Assembly (NCBI GenBank): GCA_003762615.1
Contig: RIAZ01000001.1
Coordinates: 186,001 to 250,000, forward strand
Origin: Muribaculaceae bacterium Isolate-037 (Harlan)
Lineage (GTDB): Bacteria; Bacteroidota; Bacteroidia; Bacteroidales; Muribaculaceae
DNA: 64,000 nucleotides
Reading direction: 5' to 3'
Shown here: positions 55,988 through 63,638 of the stretch, piece after piece
Numbering within the stretch: the stretch's first letter is position 1
Layout: each line of letters opens with the position of its first letter
Notes under the pieces: model-generated
Seen by the model: only the letters and a program-made list of their open reading frames with translations
Database searches by the model: none
What the model was told of the DNA's origin: nothing
Translations under genes and position numbers: made by a program

Positions 55988-56041
55988 TGTATATTCAATT
56001 AAATTTATGTACAAATCTACATTACTTTCAAAAATATGCAG

Positions 56042-56049
56042 TAACTTTG
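56042..56049 (+). promoter_or_regulatory. -7 promoter element of the DUF1016 gene
   Basis: TAACTTTG matches TAnnTTTG. The same element recurs at 57465-57472 in the second repeat, ahead of the GNAT genes. Confidence 0.6.
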
Positions 56050-56130
56050 TACATCTAAAAATATGGCAAATATATTCCTAAAAACCTTAAAAACGAACTC
56101 GCTGACCTCAACGACCAAGGTCGTGAACTG

Positions 56131-57159
56131 ATGGATAGCATTATGTCGAACCTCAAAAAAACTTGGAATATGACACCCGAACGTACCCCACATGACCTCC
56201 TTTCGGAAATACGTGCGTCACTATCCGAAGCTCGCACATCAATAGCCCGCACTGTCAATACTACTTTGGTCAATACATATTGGCAGGTAGGTAAATATAT
56301 AGTCGAATATGAACAGCGTGGCGAAGCTCGCGCCGAATATGCAAAAGGCTTGATTGACTTTCTCGCCAAGCACCTCACCAAAGAGTTCGGTGGTGGCTTT
56401 ACTGCCACTAACCTCAAATATATGCGTTTGTTTTACAAGCGTTTCCTAATTCGTCACTCACTGCGTGACGAATTGACATGGACACACTACCGCACCCTGC
56501 ACAAAGTGCAGAACGACGATGCGCTCGCTTACTACATAAGCGAATGTGCCTCCGAGAATTGGAGTGTGCGACAGCTTTAACGCCAAATCCACACGCTTCA
56601 TTATGAACGCCTTCTCGCAAGCCGCGACAAAGCTGCGGTGAAACAAGAAGCCAATACTCCTAAGGAGGGTGAGATGTTCAACCCACGCGAAATCATCCGC
56701 GACCCATATATTCTGGAATTTCTTGGTATAGCGCAGGGCGAACATTTCCTCGAAAGCAATTTGGAGCAACAGCTTATTTCCAAATTGCAGAAGTTTCTTT
56801 TAGAACTTGGTCGCGGTTTTACTTTCGTGGCGCGACAAAAGCGAATCACCGTTGACGATGAGCACTATTATATTGATTTGGTGTTTTATAACATCCTCTC
56901 GCGCTGCTATGTGCTTATTGACCTCAAAACCGGGCGGCTCACCCACCAAGACCTCGGACAGATGCAGATGTATGTCAACTATTATACACGCACTCAGATG
57001 AACCCCGGAGACAATCCTCCTGTTGGCATAGTTTTGTGCGCCGAGAAATCCGACATGCTCGTTCGTTTCACATTGCCGGAGGGCGAAAATCAAATCTTCG
57101 CAGCAAAATATATGACATATATGCCCACCTCTGATGAACTTAAACAACTATTGCTATGA
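56131..57159 (+). pseudogene. DUF1016/YhcG-like PD-(D/E)XK nuclease with in-frame stop
   Basis: A two-domain nuclease (~340 residues). The N-terminal DUF1016 domain has TYWQVGKYIVEYEQRGEARA, LTWTHYRTLHKV and NWSVRQL. The C-terminal PD-(D/E)XK domain has YYIDLVFYN and VLIDLKTGRL (Asp where relatives have Glu). A single TAA at 56578-56580 splits them in the same frame, where relatives carry Gln or Glu. DUF1016 proteins are linked to restriction systems and mobile islands. In-frame sense codons extend upstream of 56131 to about 56073 without an ATG. Confidence 0.85.
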
Positions 57160-57292
57160 AATTAACAAATACAACATTTGGAGATGTGGCTTTGGTTATA
57201 CAGACAGGTACCTTTCTGCTTTCAACTCCATTAATATGCGAACCTATCGCGAATACAAAATGAAACATTCTCTGTAGAAGGGTTTGTTATTC

Positions 57293-57497
57293 GCCATCCG
57301 AAACCAGACCGTCTCAAAGCGAAACACCCGACTAAAAGAACAGCTTAACTTCAGCAACTAACAAAAAATAGTTTCCGAAACCGCCGTTTCCGAAACGGTG
57401 GTTTCGGAAATGTATATTCAATTAAATTTATGTACAAATCTACATTACTTTCAAAAATATGCAGTAACTTTGTACATCTAAAAATATGGCAAATATA
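57293..57497 (+). repeat. Direct repeat (recD2 end, terminator, promoter), copy 2
   Basis: The second copy of 55869-56074. It carries the last recD2 codons without the rest of the gene, the terminator palindrome and TAACTTTG at 57465-57472. The distance between copies is 1,424 bp, which defines the DUF1016 cassette. Confidence 0.95.
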
Positions 57498-57536
57498 CTT
57501 CTAATAATCTGAATAGCAATTACATTAAATGACTAT

Positions 57537-57635
57537 ATGGATGTAATATCTTTAAGAGAATCATCTCCTGAGTATCCAGAATCTGCGATAACCTATTTTC
57601 AAGAGAAGTGGGCAACGGAAGAATCAAAAAACTAA
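57537..57635 (+). pseudogene. GNAT acetyltransferase N-terminal fragment
   Basis: A 32-residue frame, MDVISLRESSPEYPESAI then TYFQEKWATEESKN, resembling the start of a small GNAT acetyltransferase (the YFQ-KWA block). It ends at TAA, whose last base is the A of the next ATG (57635). It is probably the relic of an upstream acetyltransferase. Confidence 0.5.
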
Positions 57636-58480
57636 TGGAATTTAAGAATTTAGTAAACACAGATTTTGATACGCTCTTTCAATGCTTTGAAAAGGCGTTT
57701 GCCGATTATGACATCCATTTTGAGAAAGAAGAGGTGCGCTCCATGCTCAAACGACGTGGATACAATCCACACCTATCCTTTACCGCTTTCGATAACAATG
57801 AAATGGTAGCATTCACGTTGAATGGAATCGGGACCTTCAACGGGATTCCCTCCGCATACGATACAGGCACCGGGACTGTAAAAGAATATCGAGGACAACG
57901 TATCGTCGGAAAAATTTTTACAGAATCAATCCAATTTCTTAAAGAAGCCGGCATCCATCAATATTTGTTGGAAGTGCTGCAAAACAACCATAAAGCGATC
58001 TCTGCATATCGGCGGATGAATTTTGAAGTAACCCGCGAACTTAACTGTTTCAGACAAAAGATTGAACATATTGACAACGCAATAGTAAACAATGACTGCA
58101 TCATAAGGCAAGTCAATACAGATTCCATCAGAAATGCCCGGCACTACTGCGACTTTAATCCCTCATGGCAAAACAGCATAGAGTCCATTGAAAGAGGAAT
58201 ATCTGAGTTGACGTGTCTTGGCACCTTCCTTGACGGCAATATGGTCGGCTATTGTGTGTTTGATACTCATACCGGAGATCTGAGTCAAATAGCGGTGCAA
58301 AGCGAATACAGACGGAAAGGCATAGCCTCACGATTATTGCAGGAAACTATTGCAAATATGAAAACCGATTTCATCAAAGTTTTAAACATCATCTCCACCG
58401 ACACAACCATGCCAGCCTTCCTCAAAAGCAAGAACATCACTATGGCAAACAATCAATTTGAAATGACATTGACACTCTGA
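57635..58480 (+). CDS. GNAT-family N-acetyltransferase, tandem domains
   Basis: A 281-residue protein with two GNAT modules. The first (1-140) has GTGTVKEYRGQRIVGKIFTE and VLQNNHKAISAYRRMNFEV, with the acetyl-CoA pyrophosphate loop and the Asn-Ala-Tyr pattern. The second (~150-281) has LSQIAVQSEYRRKGIASRLL. It should acetylate an amine in the cytosol; the target is unknown. I start at 57635 (MEFKNLVNTDFD), coupled by TAATG to the fragment before it. Confidence 0.85.
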   Translation: MEFKNLVNTDFDTLFQCFEKAFADYDIHFEKEEVRSMLKRRGYNPHLSFTAFDNNEMVAFTLNGIGTFNGIPSAYDTGTGTVKEYRGQRIVGKIFTESIQFLKEAGIHQYLLEVLQNNHKAISAYRRMNFEVTRELNCFRQKIEHIDNAIVNNDCIIRQVNTDSIRNARHYCDFNPSWQNSIESIERGISELTCLGTFLDGNMVGYCVFDTHTGDLSQIAVQSEYRRKGIASRLLQETIANMKTDFIKVLNIISTDTTMPAFLKSKNITMANNQFEMTLTL

Positions 58481-58484
58481 CCAT

Positions 58485-58517
58485 AACAAGGGCCGCGTCG
58501 TTTGACACAGCCCTTGT
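58485..58517 (+). terminator. Putative terminator after the GNAT gene
   Basis: ACAAGGGC and GCCCTTGT pair across a ~17-nt loop just after the stop and are shared with the convergent ABC-F gene end. Weak T-run. Confidence 0.45.
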
Positions 58518-58554
58518 AATAAAACTTATCTCTCCATGCCGAAATTTCTCCTTG

Positions 58555-60183
58555 CTATGCAAGGTTTTCCTGTTGCTCGGCTTTCTTTTTCTCAAGGAAC
58601 TCGTTAATGCCGCAAAGGTGTTCTCGTACACGTCCACCACCAAATTCGTAGACCTTAGACACAAGACCGTCAAGAAAGTCTCGGTCATGGCTGACTACTA
58701 TGAGCGTGCCGTCGAAATCCCGGAGTGCCTGTTTAAGGATATCCTTAGTCTTGAGGTCAAGATGGTTAGTGGGCTCGTCAAGTATCAGCAGGTTGATTGG
58801 CTCCAGCAAAAGTTTTATCATACACAAGCGCACACGCTCACCACCGGATAGCACCTTAACTTTCTTCTGATTCTCCTCGCCACCGAACATGAATGCACCA
58901 AGCAGGTCGCGAATCTTGAGTCGCACATCGCCTACTGCAATATCATCGATGGTTTGGAAAACAGTGAGGTTTTCGTCAAGCAACGAAGCACTGTTTTGTG
59001 CAAAATAGCCGATTTTAACGTTATGTCCGAGGGTGAGATTGCCATGGTGGGTTATCTCTTTCATAATAGCCTTGACCATCGTTGACTTACCCTCTCCGTT
59101 GCGACCGGCAAAAGCCACCTTGTCACCACGCTCAATAGTAAAAGAGGCGTTGGAAAACACTGTCTCACCATCGTAGCTCTTGCCTACTCCATCAGCAATT
59201 ACAGGATAATTGCCACTACGGGGACAGGGTGGGAATTTTAGTCTTAGAGCAGATGTATCCTCCTCATCAACCTCGACAATCTCAAGTTTTTCAAGCCACT
59301 TTACCTTGCTCTGCACCTGGAAGGTCTTTGAGTAAGTGCCTTTGAAACGTTCGATAAATTCACGAGCCTCGGCTATCTGTTTTTGCTGGTCGTCATACTG
59401 CTTCTGCTGTTGCTGGCGGCGTTCCTTACGAAGCTCAAGATAATGACTGTAAGTGGCCTTGTAATCATAAATCCGTCCAAGCGTCACCTCGATGGTGCGC
59501 GTCGTGATATTGTCAATAAAACGGCGGTCATGACTGATTACCACCACCGCCATGGGGCTATTGATGATAAAATTCTCAAGCCAGCCGATTGATTCGATAT
59601 CGAGGTGATTGGTAGGCTCATCAAGCAGCAGGACATCCGGCTTACGGAGCAGCAATTTTGAAAGTTCGATACGCATACGCCAACCGCTGGAAAAATCCGA
59701 AGTAGGACGGTTGAAATCAGATCGCTCAAAGCCAAGACCAAGCAGCGCTTTTTCCACATCCTCCTCAAAGTGGGTCATGTCGATGGAGTAGAATTTTTCG
59801 CTCATGGTCGCAACCTTCTCAATCAAAGCCATATATTCATCGCTCTCATAGTCGGTACGAGTTGCCAGTTCATTATTCAAAGCATTTATCTCTGACTCCA
59901 TCTCAGAGAGATGAGAAAAGGCTTGAGATGCCTCCTCGAAGACCGTGCGACCATCCTCAGTCATCATGTGCTGAGGCAGATAACAGATGGTACAATCCTT
60001 TGGCACCGACACCGATCCACGGGTAGCACCCTGCACCCCTGCAAGAATTTTAAGCAGAGTACTCTTGCCGGCACCATTCTTCCCCATAAGAGCAATGCGG
60101 TCCTTGGGATTAATAACAAAAGAAACGTCTTTAAAGAGAGTCGTTCCTCCAAATTCAACAGTCAATCCATCAACTGACACCAT
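58555..60183 (-). CDS. ABC-F family ATPase (ribosome-associated)
   Basis: A 542-residue protein with two ABC domains and no membrane segment. Walker A sites are GKNGAGKST (~35-43) and GRNGEGKST (~347), signatures FSSGWRMRIEL and LSGGERVRLCM, and Walker B VLLLDEPTNHLD and LLILDEPTNHLD. The charged linker of ~80 residues (including QQQKQYDDQQ) is the ABC-F P-site interaction motif region. It acts on the ribosome in translation or antibiotic protection. I start at MVSVDGLTVEF (60183). Confidence 0.95.
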   Translation of the reverse strand: MVSVDGLTVEFGGTTLFKDVSFVINPKDRIALMGKNGAGKSTLLKILAGVQGATRGSVSVPKDCTICYLPQHMMTEDGRTVFEEASQAFSHLSEMESEINALNNELATRTDYESDEYMALIEKVATMSEKFYSIDMTHFEEDVEKALLGLGFERSDFNRPTSDFSSGWRMRIELSKLLLRKPDVLLLDEPTNHLDIESIGWLENFIINSPMAVVVISHDRRFIDNITTRTIEVTLGRIYDYKATYSHYLELRKERRQQQQKQYDDQQKQIAEAREFIERFKGTYSKTFQVQSKVKWLEKLEIVEVDEEDTSALRLKFPPCPRSGNYPVIADGVGKSYDGETVFSNASFTIERGDKVAFAGRNGEGKSTMVKAIMKEITHHGNLTLGHNVKIGYFAQNSASLLDENLTVFQTIDDIAVGDVRLKIRDLLGAFMFGGEENQKKVKVLSGGERVRLCMIKLLLEPINLLILDEPTNHLDLKTKDILKQALRDFDGTLIVVSHDRDFLDGLVSKVYEFGGGRVREHLCGINEFLEKKKAEQQENLA

Positions 60184-60242
60184 ATTATTTCGTAATTTTT
60201 GATGTAAAGTTACAAATAAAAAATGAAATCCAGAAACGAATA

Positions 60243-60452
60243 ATGCCAAGCCTCAAAGTCATTCACTTTTCAAGGAAGGTCAGTGTGTCTTGGGGCGCAT
60301 ATCTGTTCACTCGGATTTATTTGTTGGACGCTTCGAGAGAGAGTTTTCTGAAACGCTTTAATAGCGGTTCCATATCGAGCGAAGTGATGGAGGCATACGA
60401 GACGTGGCACCAGAATCGCGGCAATGCCCCCATGTACCCTGATGGAATATGA
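60243..60452 (+). CDS. Small hypothetical upstream of a truncated toxin
   Basis: A 69-residue frame. Its C-terminal half (SSEVMEAYETWHQNRGNAPM) is plausible as part of an antitoxin because it overlaps the next ATG by ATGA, the usual antitoxin-toxin coupling. The N-terminal half is not protein-like, so this may be a decayed antitoxin. I do not recognise the family. Confidence 0.35.
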   Translation: MPSLKVIHFSRKVSVSWGAYLFTRIYLLDASRESFLKRFNSGSISSEVMEAYETWHQNRGNAPMYPDGI

Positions 60453-60580
60453 AGCACAAGCCGAAGAAACTTAAGCCTACTACAAAGTACAAGAAGGATT
60501 ACAAACGGTTCAGGAACAATCCAAAGAAAGTTGAGAAACTGTTTGAGATTCTGAAGATAGGTGTCCGTATTTATCGTTAA
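60449..60580 (+). pseudogene. Truncated YafQ/RelE-type toxin
   Basis: A 43-residue frame beginning MKHKPKKLKPTTKYKKDYKR, with the basic lead and YKKD(L/Y)K pattern of YafQ-type mRNA interferases. The family is about 90 residues, so the catalytic C-terminal half is missing. The frame ends at TAA 60580. Confidence 0.5.
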
Positions 60581-60626
60581 TTTGGCTCGCAGAGTGAATC
60601 CAAATATACGAACCGTCTAAGAACAG

Positions 60627-60668
60627 CTTAGGCTGTAACTGTTGTTTTGCAACAAGTTACAGCCTAAG
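60627..60668. terminator. 18-bp hairpin, bidirectional terminator
   Basis: CTTAGGCTGTAACTGTTG and CAACAAGTTACAGCCTAAG pair with one bulge around a TTTTG loop. It separates the toxin remnant from the convergent gene at 60771-61187. The rest of 60581-60770 shows no gene. Confidence 0.6.
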
Positions 60669-60770
60669 TATATTATGTAGTCAGACTATCGCTTAGTCCT
60701 CTATTGCAGCCTGGGCGGCTGAGAAAACCTCAACACTGACAACGTCTAACTCACTTTGTGTAAGTCAATA

Positions 60771-61187
60771 CTATTTCGATGCCTTCAGGAGGGCAATTTC
60801 CCTCTCCAGTTCCCTTATCCTTTCTTTCGCTCGTTCCAGCTGCTCCTGCAGTGCGTCTGGATCTGTAGCGAGATATTCAGACCAACCGGCGAAGCTGTTC
60901 CACTCGTGTGTCTCTGGGTCGGAGTACTCCATTTCCCACAGGTCTGATAGATCATGATACACCTCTCCGGGATTGGTGCCGTATGCGTCCACAACCTCAG
61001 AGGGGTACTGTTGTATCAGCAAATCAATCCATCCGGACCGGTCGATGCCGGGATTCTCTCTAACGATGTTGAAGGCACAGGCCTTTAGTTCCTCAACGAA
61101 GTCGGGAGCTTCCTCTTCTCCGAACCAGTTGTCATAATTGAATTGGTTCAATGTATCACATAAGTCGCCAGTGGTGTATTTAGCCAT
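60771..61187 (-). CDS. Hypothetical protein with C-terminal coiled coil
   Basis: A 138-residue acidic protein starting MAKYTTGDLCDTLNQFNYDN and ending in a heptad-rich helix with LERAKERIRELEREIALL. I recognise no catalytic motif. I chose the ATG at 61187 since upstream residues are not conserved-looking. It is divergent from the gene at 61252 and may share a bidirectional promoter. Confidence 0.55.
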   Translation of the reverse strand: MAKYTTGDLCDTLNQFNYDNWFGEEEAPDFVEELKACAFNIVRENPGIDRSGWIDLLIQQYPSEVVDAYGTNPGEVYHDLSDLWEMEYSDPETHEWNSFAGWSEYLATDPDALQEQLERAKERIRELEREIALLKASK

Positions 61188-61224
61188 ACTGCAATACTTA
61201 AAACTTTTAATTGATTTGATTGTG

Positions 61225-61232
61225 TAACTTTG
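61225..61232 (+). promoter_or_regulatory. -7 promoter element
   Basis: TAACTTTG, 20 bases before the ATG at 61252, matches TAnnTTTG and supports the small gene that follows. Confidence 0.55.
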
Positions 61233-61251
61233 TAATTTTAAATTCAGAAAT

Positions 61252-61473
61252 ATGATACGTAAAATCTTCAACCGAATCTCTAATGCAATCCTGCGCTATC
61301 GCTATCGTCGGCTGTACTGCCGTCTGTTCTGGTATTATGCTTCCAAAAGTGAGACTTCCGCAATAGCTATCCAGGAGGCTAATGATGCTTTCGAATGGCT
61401 TACCGGAGAAGACTGGGTGGATTTTATTTTCCTTCCTGAGAAACTTCAACGGAAACAGAAGATCGATTCTTAG
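61252..61473 (+). CDS. Small basic hypothetical protein
   Basis: A 73-residue protein starting MIRKIFNRISNAILRYRYRR, basic and aromatic at the N-terminus and acidic at the end (TGEDWVDFIF). No family recognised. Its promoter element and start support it; its 3' end overlaps the convergent Trypco2 gene by 50 bp. Similar small genes are common on Bacteroidales mobile elements. Confidence 0.5.
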   Translation: MIRKIFNRISNAILRYRYRRLYCRLFWYYASKSETSAIAIQEANDAFEWLTGEDWVDFIFLPEKLQRKQKIDS

Positions 61474-61870
61474 TTTTTAGCTCCTGTAGTTTTCTTTTGG
61501 CTGATTCGTCCCTAAGCTCACGATCTGTCTTAACCTCTGCGGTGGGATATATTACAGGAATGGAAAAGGAAATACGTGATACTTTTTCCGATCTTGACTC
61601 ATTTCCTGCATTGACTTTTGCGGAAAATACTTGGAGGATTCCTGCTCCTGCATTCCCTTCCATTGAATCTACACTTCCTACAGTAATCGCCACGTTGAAA
61701 TCTATATCCGAGATCAATCTATTTTTGCCTTCTTGTTGTAGCGTTTTCAGTGCAATAGGAGAGGGCATTGGAGGCGATACAACAGCATTGTTTCCTAATT
61801 CGTTTTGCAATTCACTGATAGCATCTGTTATGTCTGTGATCGCTGCCTTTATAAATTCTTTCAGTTCCAT
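61424..61870 (-). CDS. Trypsin-co-occurring domain 2 (Trypco2) protein
   Basis: A 148-residue protein beginning MELKEFIKAAITDITDAISE. A middle strand region has ISDIDFNVAITVGSVDS and VSRISFSIPVIYP, the pattern of the Trypco2 domain, which is found in predicted bacterial conflict systems with trypsin-like or other effectors. I set the start at 61870; the frame is open further upstream but that DNA encodes a different fragment. The C-terminal ~40 residues are charged. Confidence 0.65.
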   Translation of the reverse strand: MELKEFIKAAITDITDAISELQNELGNNAVVSPPMPSPIALKTLQQEGKNRLISDIDFNVAITVGSVDSMEGNAGAGILQVFSAKVNAGNESRSEKVSRISFSIPVIYPTAEVKTDRELRDESAKRKLQELKTKNRSSVSVEVSQEGK

Positions 61871-61893
61871 AATTCGGTTGTCAAAAGATTTTT

Positions 61894-62160
61894 CTATTTT
61901 TTCGGATAGAAGATCTGCCAGTCCTTGAGTCCCTTTTCCTGGGCGGTCCCGTGTTTCTCCATGAAGCTGTGAAAAGAATCGCCACTTGAGAAATGAGGAA
62001 TCATCACACGGTGATTCTTGAATATGACTTCTTTCTCTTCTTCGCTCATATCCAGCATCCGATCCGGATGCACTTTGTTCCAATACTCATCGATAAAGTA
62101 TATCGGGTTGAGGAGGATTCTTTCGTATTCCTTAATGATATGTCGTTGATGATTTTGTTA
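61894..62160 (-). pseudogene. Frameshifted remnant of a small gene
   Basis: About 85 residues are readable (for example LLNPIYFIDEYWNKVHPDR and MLDMSEEEKEVIFKNHRVM, ending LKDWQIFYPKK) up to TAG at 61894-61896. No start exists in this frame. The likely N-terminus (NDNKIINDISL) is in another frame, implying a frameshift near 62130. The composition looks genuinely coding; the family is not recognised. Confidence 0.45.
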
Positions 62161-62164
62161 TCAT

Positions 62165-62605
62165 TTATGGTTTATTCATTAGATCAATAAGTTTATCTGC
62201 ATTTTCATCTGCCACTTGTCTCTCAATGTTATCAGGGGAGGAAAAAACTGGAAGCAGAAATAAAATGAATATAACACCGATTATATTGAAAACTAACTTT
62301 GATATTATTCCAAAATATAGTAAGCATCCCCAAGAAAATGAATTGCAAAAGAATAAAGCAAAACACAACAAAAGACAAACCAGTCTCTGCTTCTTGAATG
62401 TTATATTATAACCCCTTTGTAAGAGGGATATATGTAAGAGTTTTAGATATTTATATTTTTCACTATTAAAGATAATCAAAGATAGCGAGCCAATAAAAAT
62501 CCCAATAGAACCTACAAGTCGTACCATTGGAGCATTAAAGAGCATAAGTAAGATGCCTAACGAGAAAAAAATTACTCCATAGCTAAGAACTGTACTGCGA
62601 CTCAT
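62165..62605 (-). CDS. Small integral membrane protein
   Basis: A 146-residue protein with four predicted membrane helices (about residues 6-26, 30-47, 74-95, 98-120). The cytosolic end contains DENADKLIDLMNKP. No family recognised. It follows the HTH/coiled-coil gene by 11 bp on the minus strand, so the two probably form an operon with the fragment and Trypco2 gene downstream. Confidence 0.55.
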   Translation of the reverse strand: MSRSTVLSYGVIFFSLGILLMLFNAPMVRLVGSIGIFIGSLSLIIFNSEKYKYLKLLHISLLQRGYNITFKKQRLVCLLLCFALFFCNSFSWGCLLYFGIISKLVFNIIGVIFILFLLPVFSSPDNIERQVADENADKLIDLMNKP

Positions 62606-62616
62606 ACTCTTGTTTC

Positions 62617-63057
62617 TTATCTTTGTTTTAATTCTTCAATTCTTTCCTTTAGCTCTGCAATCCGCTCATCTTTTTCTGCAATCCGGATTTCTGAAGTTCT
62701 AAGTTCTCTCTCTAACCGTGAGATACTCTTATCCTTCTCCTTCATCAGTTCTTGTAAAGACTTGATCCGTTCTTGCAGGACCGAATTAGAACCTCCATTG
62801 ATGTTCCCATATGCGCCACTCTCGTTGAGTTGATTATTATTACCCTCAATAGAGTTTCTTGTGGATGAAGTATCTTCAAAGAATACGGCAGGAGAAACAC
62901 CGTAAGCGATTGCCAATTTTTCAATAAACCCTGTCTTGATGTCCGCTGCGCTTAGAGTCTGATTTAGTGCTTGTGGAGAGGTAGATAAAACTCTTGCTAC
63001 ATCTGCGAGAGTTTTATATCTCTTAATTAGACGTTCTTTAAGAATTTCTCCTGTCAT
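62617..63057 (-). CDS. Helix-turn-helix protein with C-terminal coiled coil
   Basis: A 146-residue protein. Residues ~3-60 (LIKRYKTLADVARVLSTSPQ, LNQTLSAADIKTGFIEKLA) form an Xre-like HTH with the usual AVFFE end. Residues ~90-146 are a heptad coiled coil (KSISRLERELRTSEIRIAEK). I chose the ATG at 63057, since the upstream in-frame extension covers the promoter region. It is likely the regulator of the divergent genes at 63171 onward. Confidence 0.7.
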   Translation of the reverse strand: MTGEILKERLIKRYKTLADVARVLSTSPQALNQTLSAADIKTGFIEKLAIAYGVSPAVFFEDTSSTRNSIEGNNNQLNESGAYGNINGGSNSVLQERIKSLQELMKEKDKSISRLERELRTSEIRIAEKDERIAELKERIEELKQR

Positions 63058-63123
63058 ATATACTTTTGTGTTAAAATATGTTAAATATATAAATACTTTT
63101 ATTGATATATAAATAATTTTATA

Positions 63124-63131
63124 TACCTTTG
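63124..63131 (+). promoter_or_regulatory. -7 promoter element of the divergent accessory genes
   Basis: TACCTTTG matches TAnnTTTG in the divergent region between the HTH gene and the gene at 63171, a likely site of repression. Confidence 0.6.
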
Positions 63132-63170
63132 CACTCAAAGTTACTAAAAAGTAATCAAACTATCAAGATA

Positions 63171-63365
63171 ATGGATATAAAAATACTGAAAACAGCCACA
63201 CTGTCCGAAGCGCTTACCGACATGAAAATCGGTGAGACGGCCATTGCTCCGGTTGGGTACAAACCCAAAACGGTGATTAAGACTTGCAGCGAATTGAAGG
63301 AGAAAGGATTTTTATTCAACACCTCAATGCGCGGTGGAATGCAAACAGTAACCAGATTAAAGTAA
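63171..63365 (+). CDS. Small hypothetical protein
   Basis: A 64-residue protein starting MDIKILKTATLSEALTDMKI with a C-terminal SMRGGMQTVTRLK. It looks like a short DNA- or RNA-binding-type module but matches nothing I know. It heads a plus-strand operon: 6 bp to the MutS-domain gene and then a partial gene. Confidence 0.55.
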   Translation: MDIKILKTATLSEALTDMKIGETAIAPVGYKPKTVIKTCSELKEKGFLFNTSMRGGMQTVTRLK

Positions 63366-63371
63366 GAGATC

Positions 63372-63638
63372 ATGAGAAAAACTATTCTTCTGTTTCGTGT
63401 CGGAGACTTCTATGAGACGTTTGCCGAAGATGCACAAGCGGCCTTTGATATTCTCGGCATAACTCTCACTTCTCGCGCAAACGGAAAAGCCGATAGAATA
63501 TACCTTGCAGGATTCCCACATCACGCACTCGATACCTACCTGCCTAAGTTGGTGCGCGCCGGAAGAAGAGTAGCAATCTGTGAGCAACTTGAAGACCCTA
63601 AGACAACTAAGAAACTTGTAAAAAGAGGGATACAGTAA
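63372..63638 (+). CDS. Stand-alone MutS domain I protein
   Basis: An 88-residue protein equal to the mismatch-binding N-terminal domain of MutS alone. It keeps the Phe-x-Glu mismatch motif in [12 protein letters not shown] and the block [19 protein letters not shown]. The ATPase and clamp domains are absent. Such miniproteins occur on Bacteroidales mobile elements; the role is unknown. Its TAA stop overlaps the next ATG (TAATG at 63636-63640). Confidence 0.8.
   Translation: MRKTILLFRVGDFYETFAEDAQAAFDILGITLTSRANGKADRIYLAGFPHHALDTYLPKLVRAGRRVAICEQLEDPKTTKKLVKRGIQ

Larger units (their letters stand above)
55869..56074 (+). repeat. Direct repeat (recD2 end, terminator, promoter), copy 1
   Basis: About 206 bp nearly identical to 57293-57497, with only a few substitutions. 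It starts inside the recD2 coding end (CGCCATCCGAAACCAGACCG) and ends with the sequence ATATGGCAAATATA. It contains the palindromic terminator at 55949-55987 and a -7 element TAACTTTG at 56042-56049. Confidence 0.95.

Noticed and set aside
60449..60580. Functional YafQ toxin
   Set aside because: Only the first ~43 residues are present; the catalytic C-terminal part is absent.
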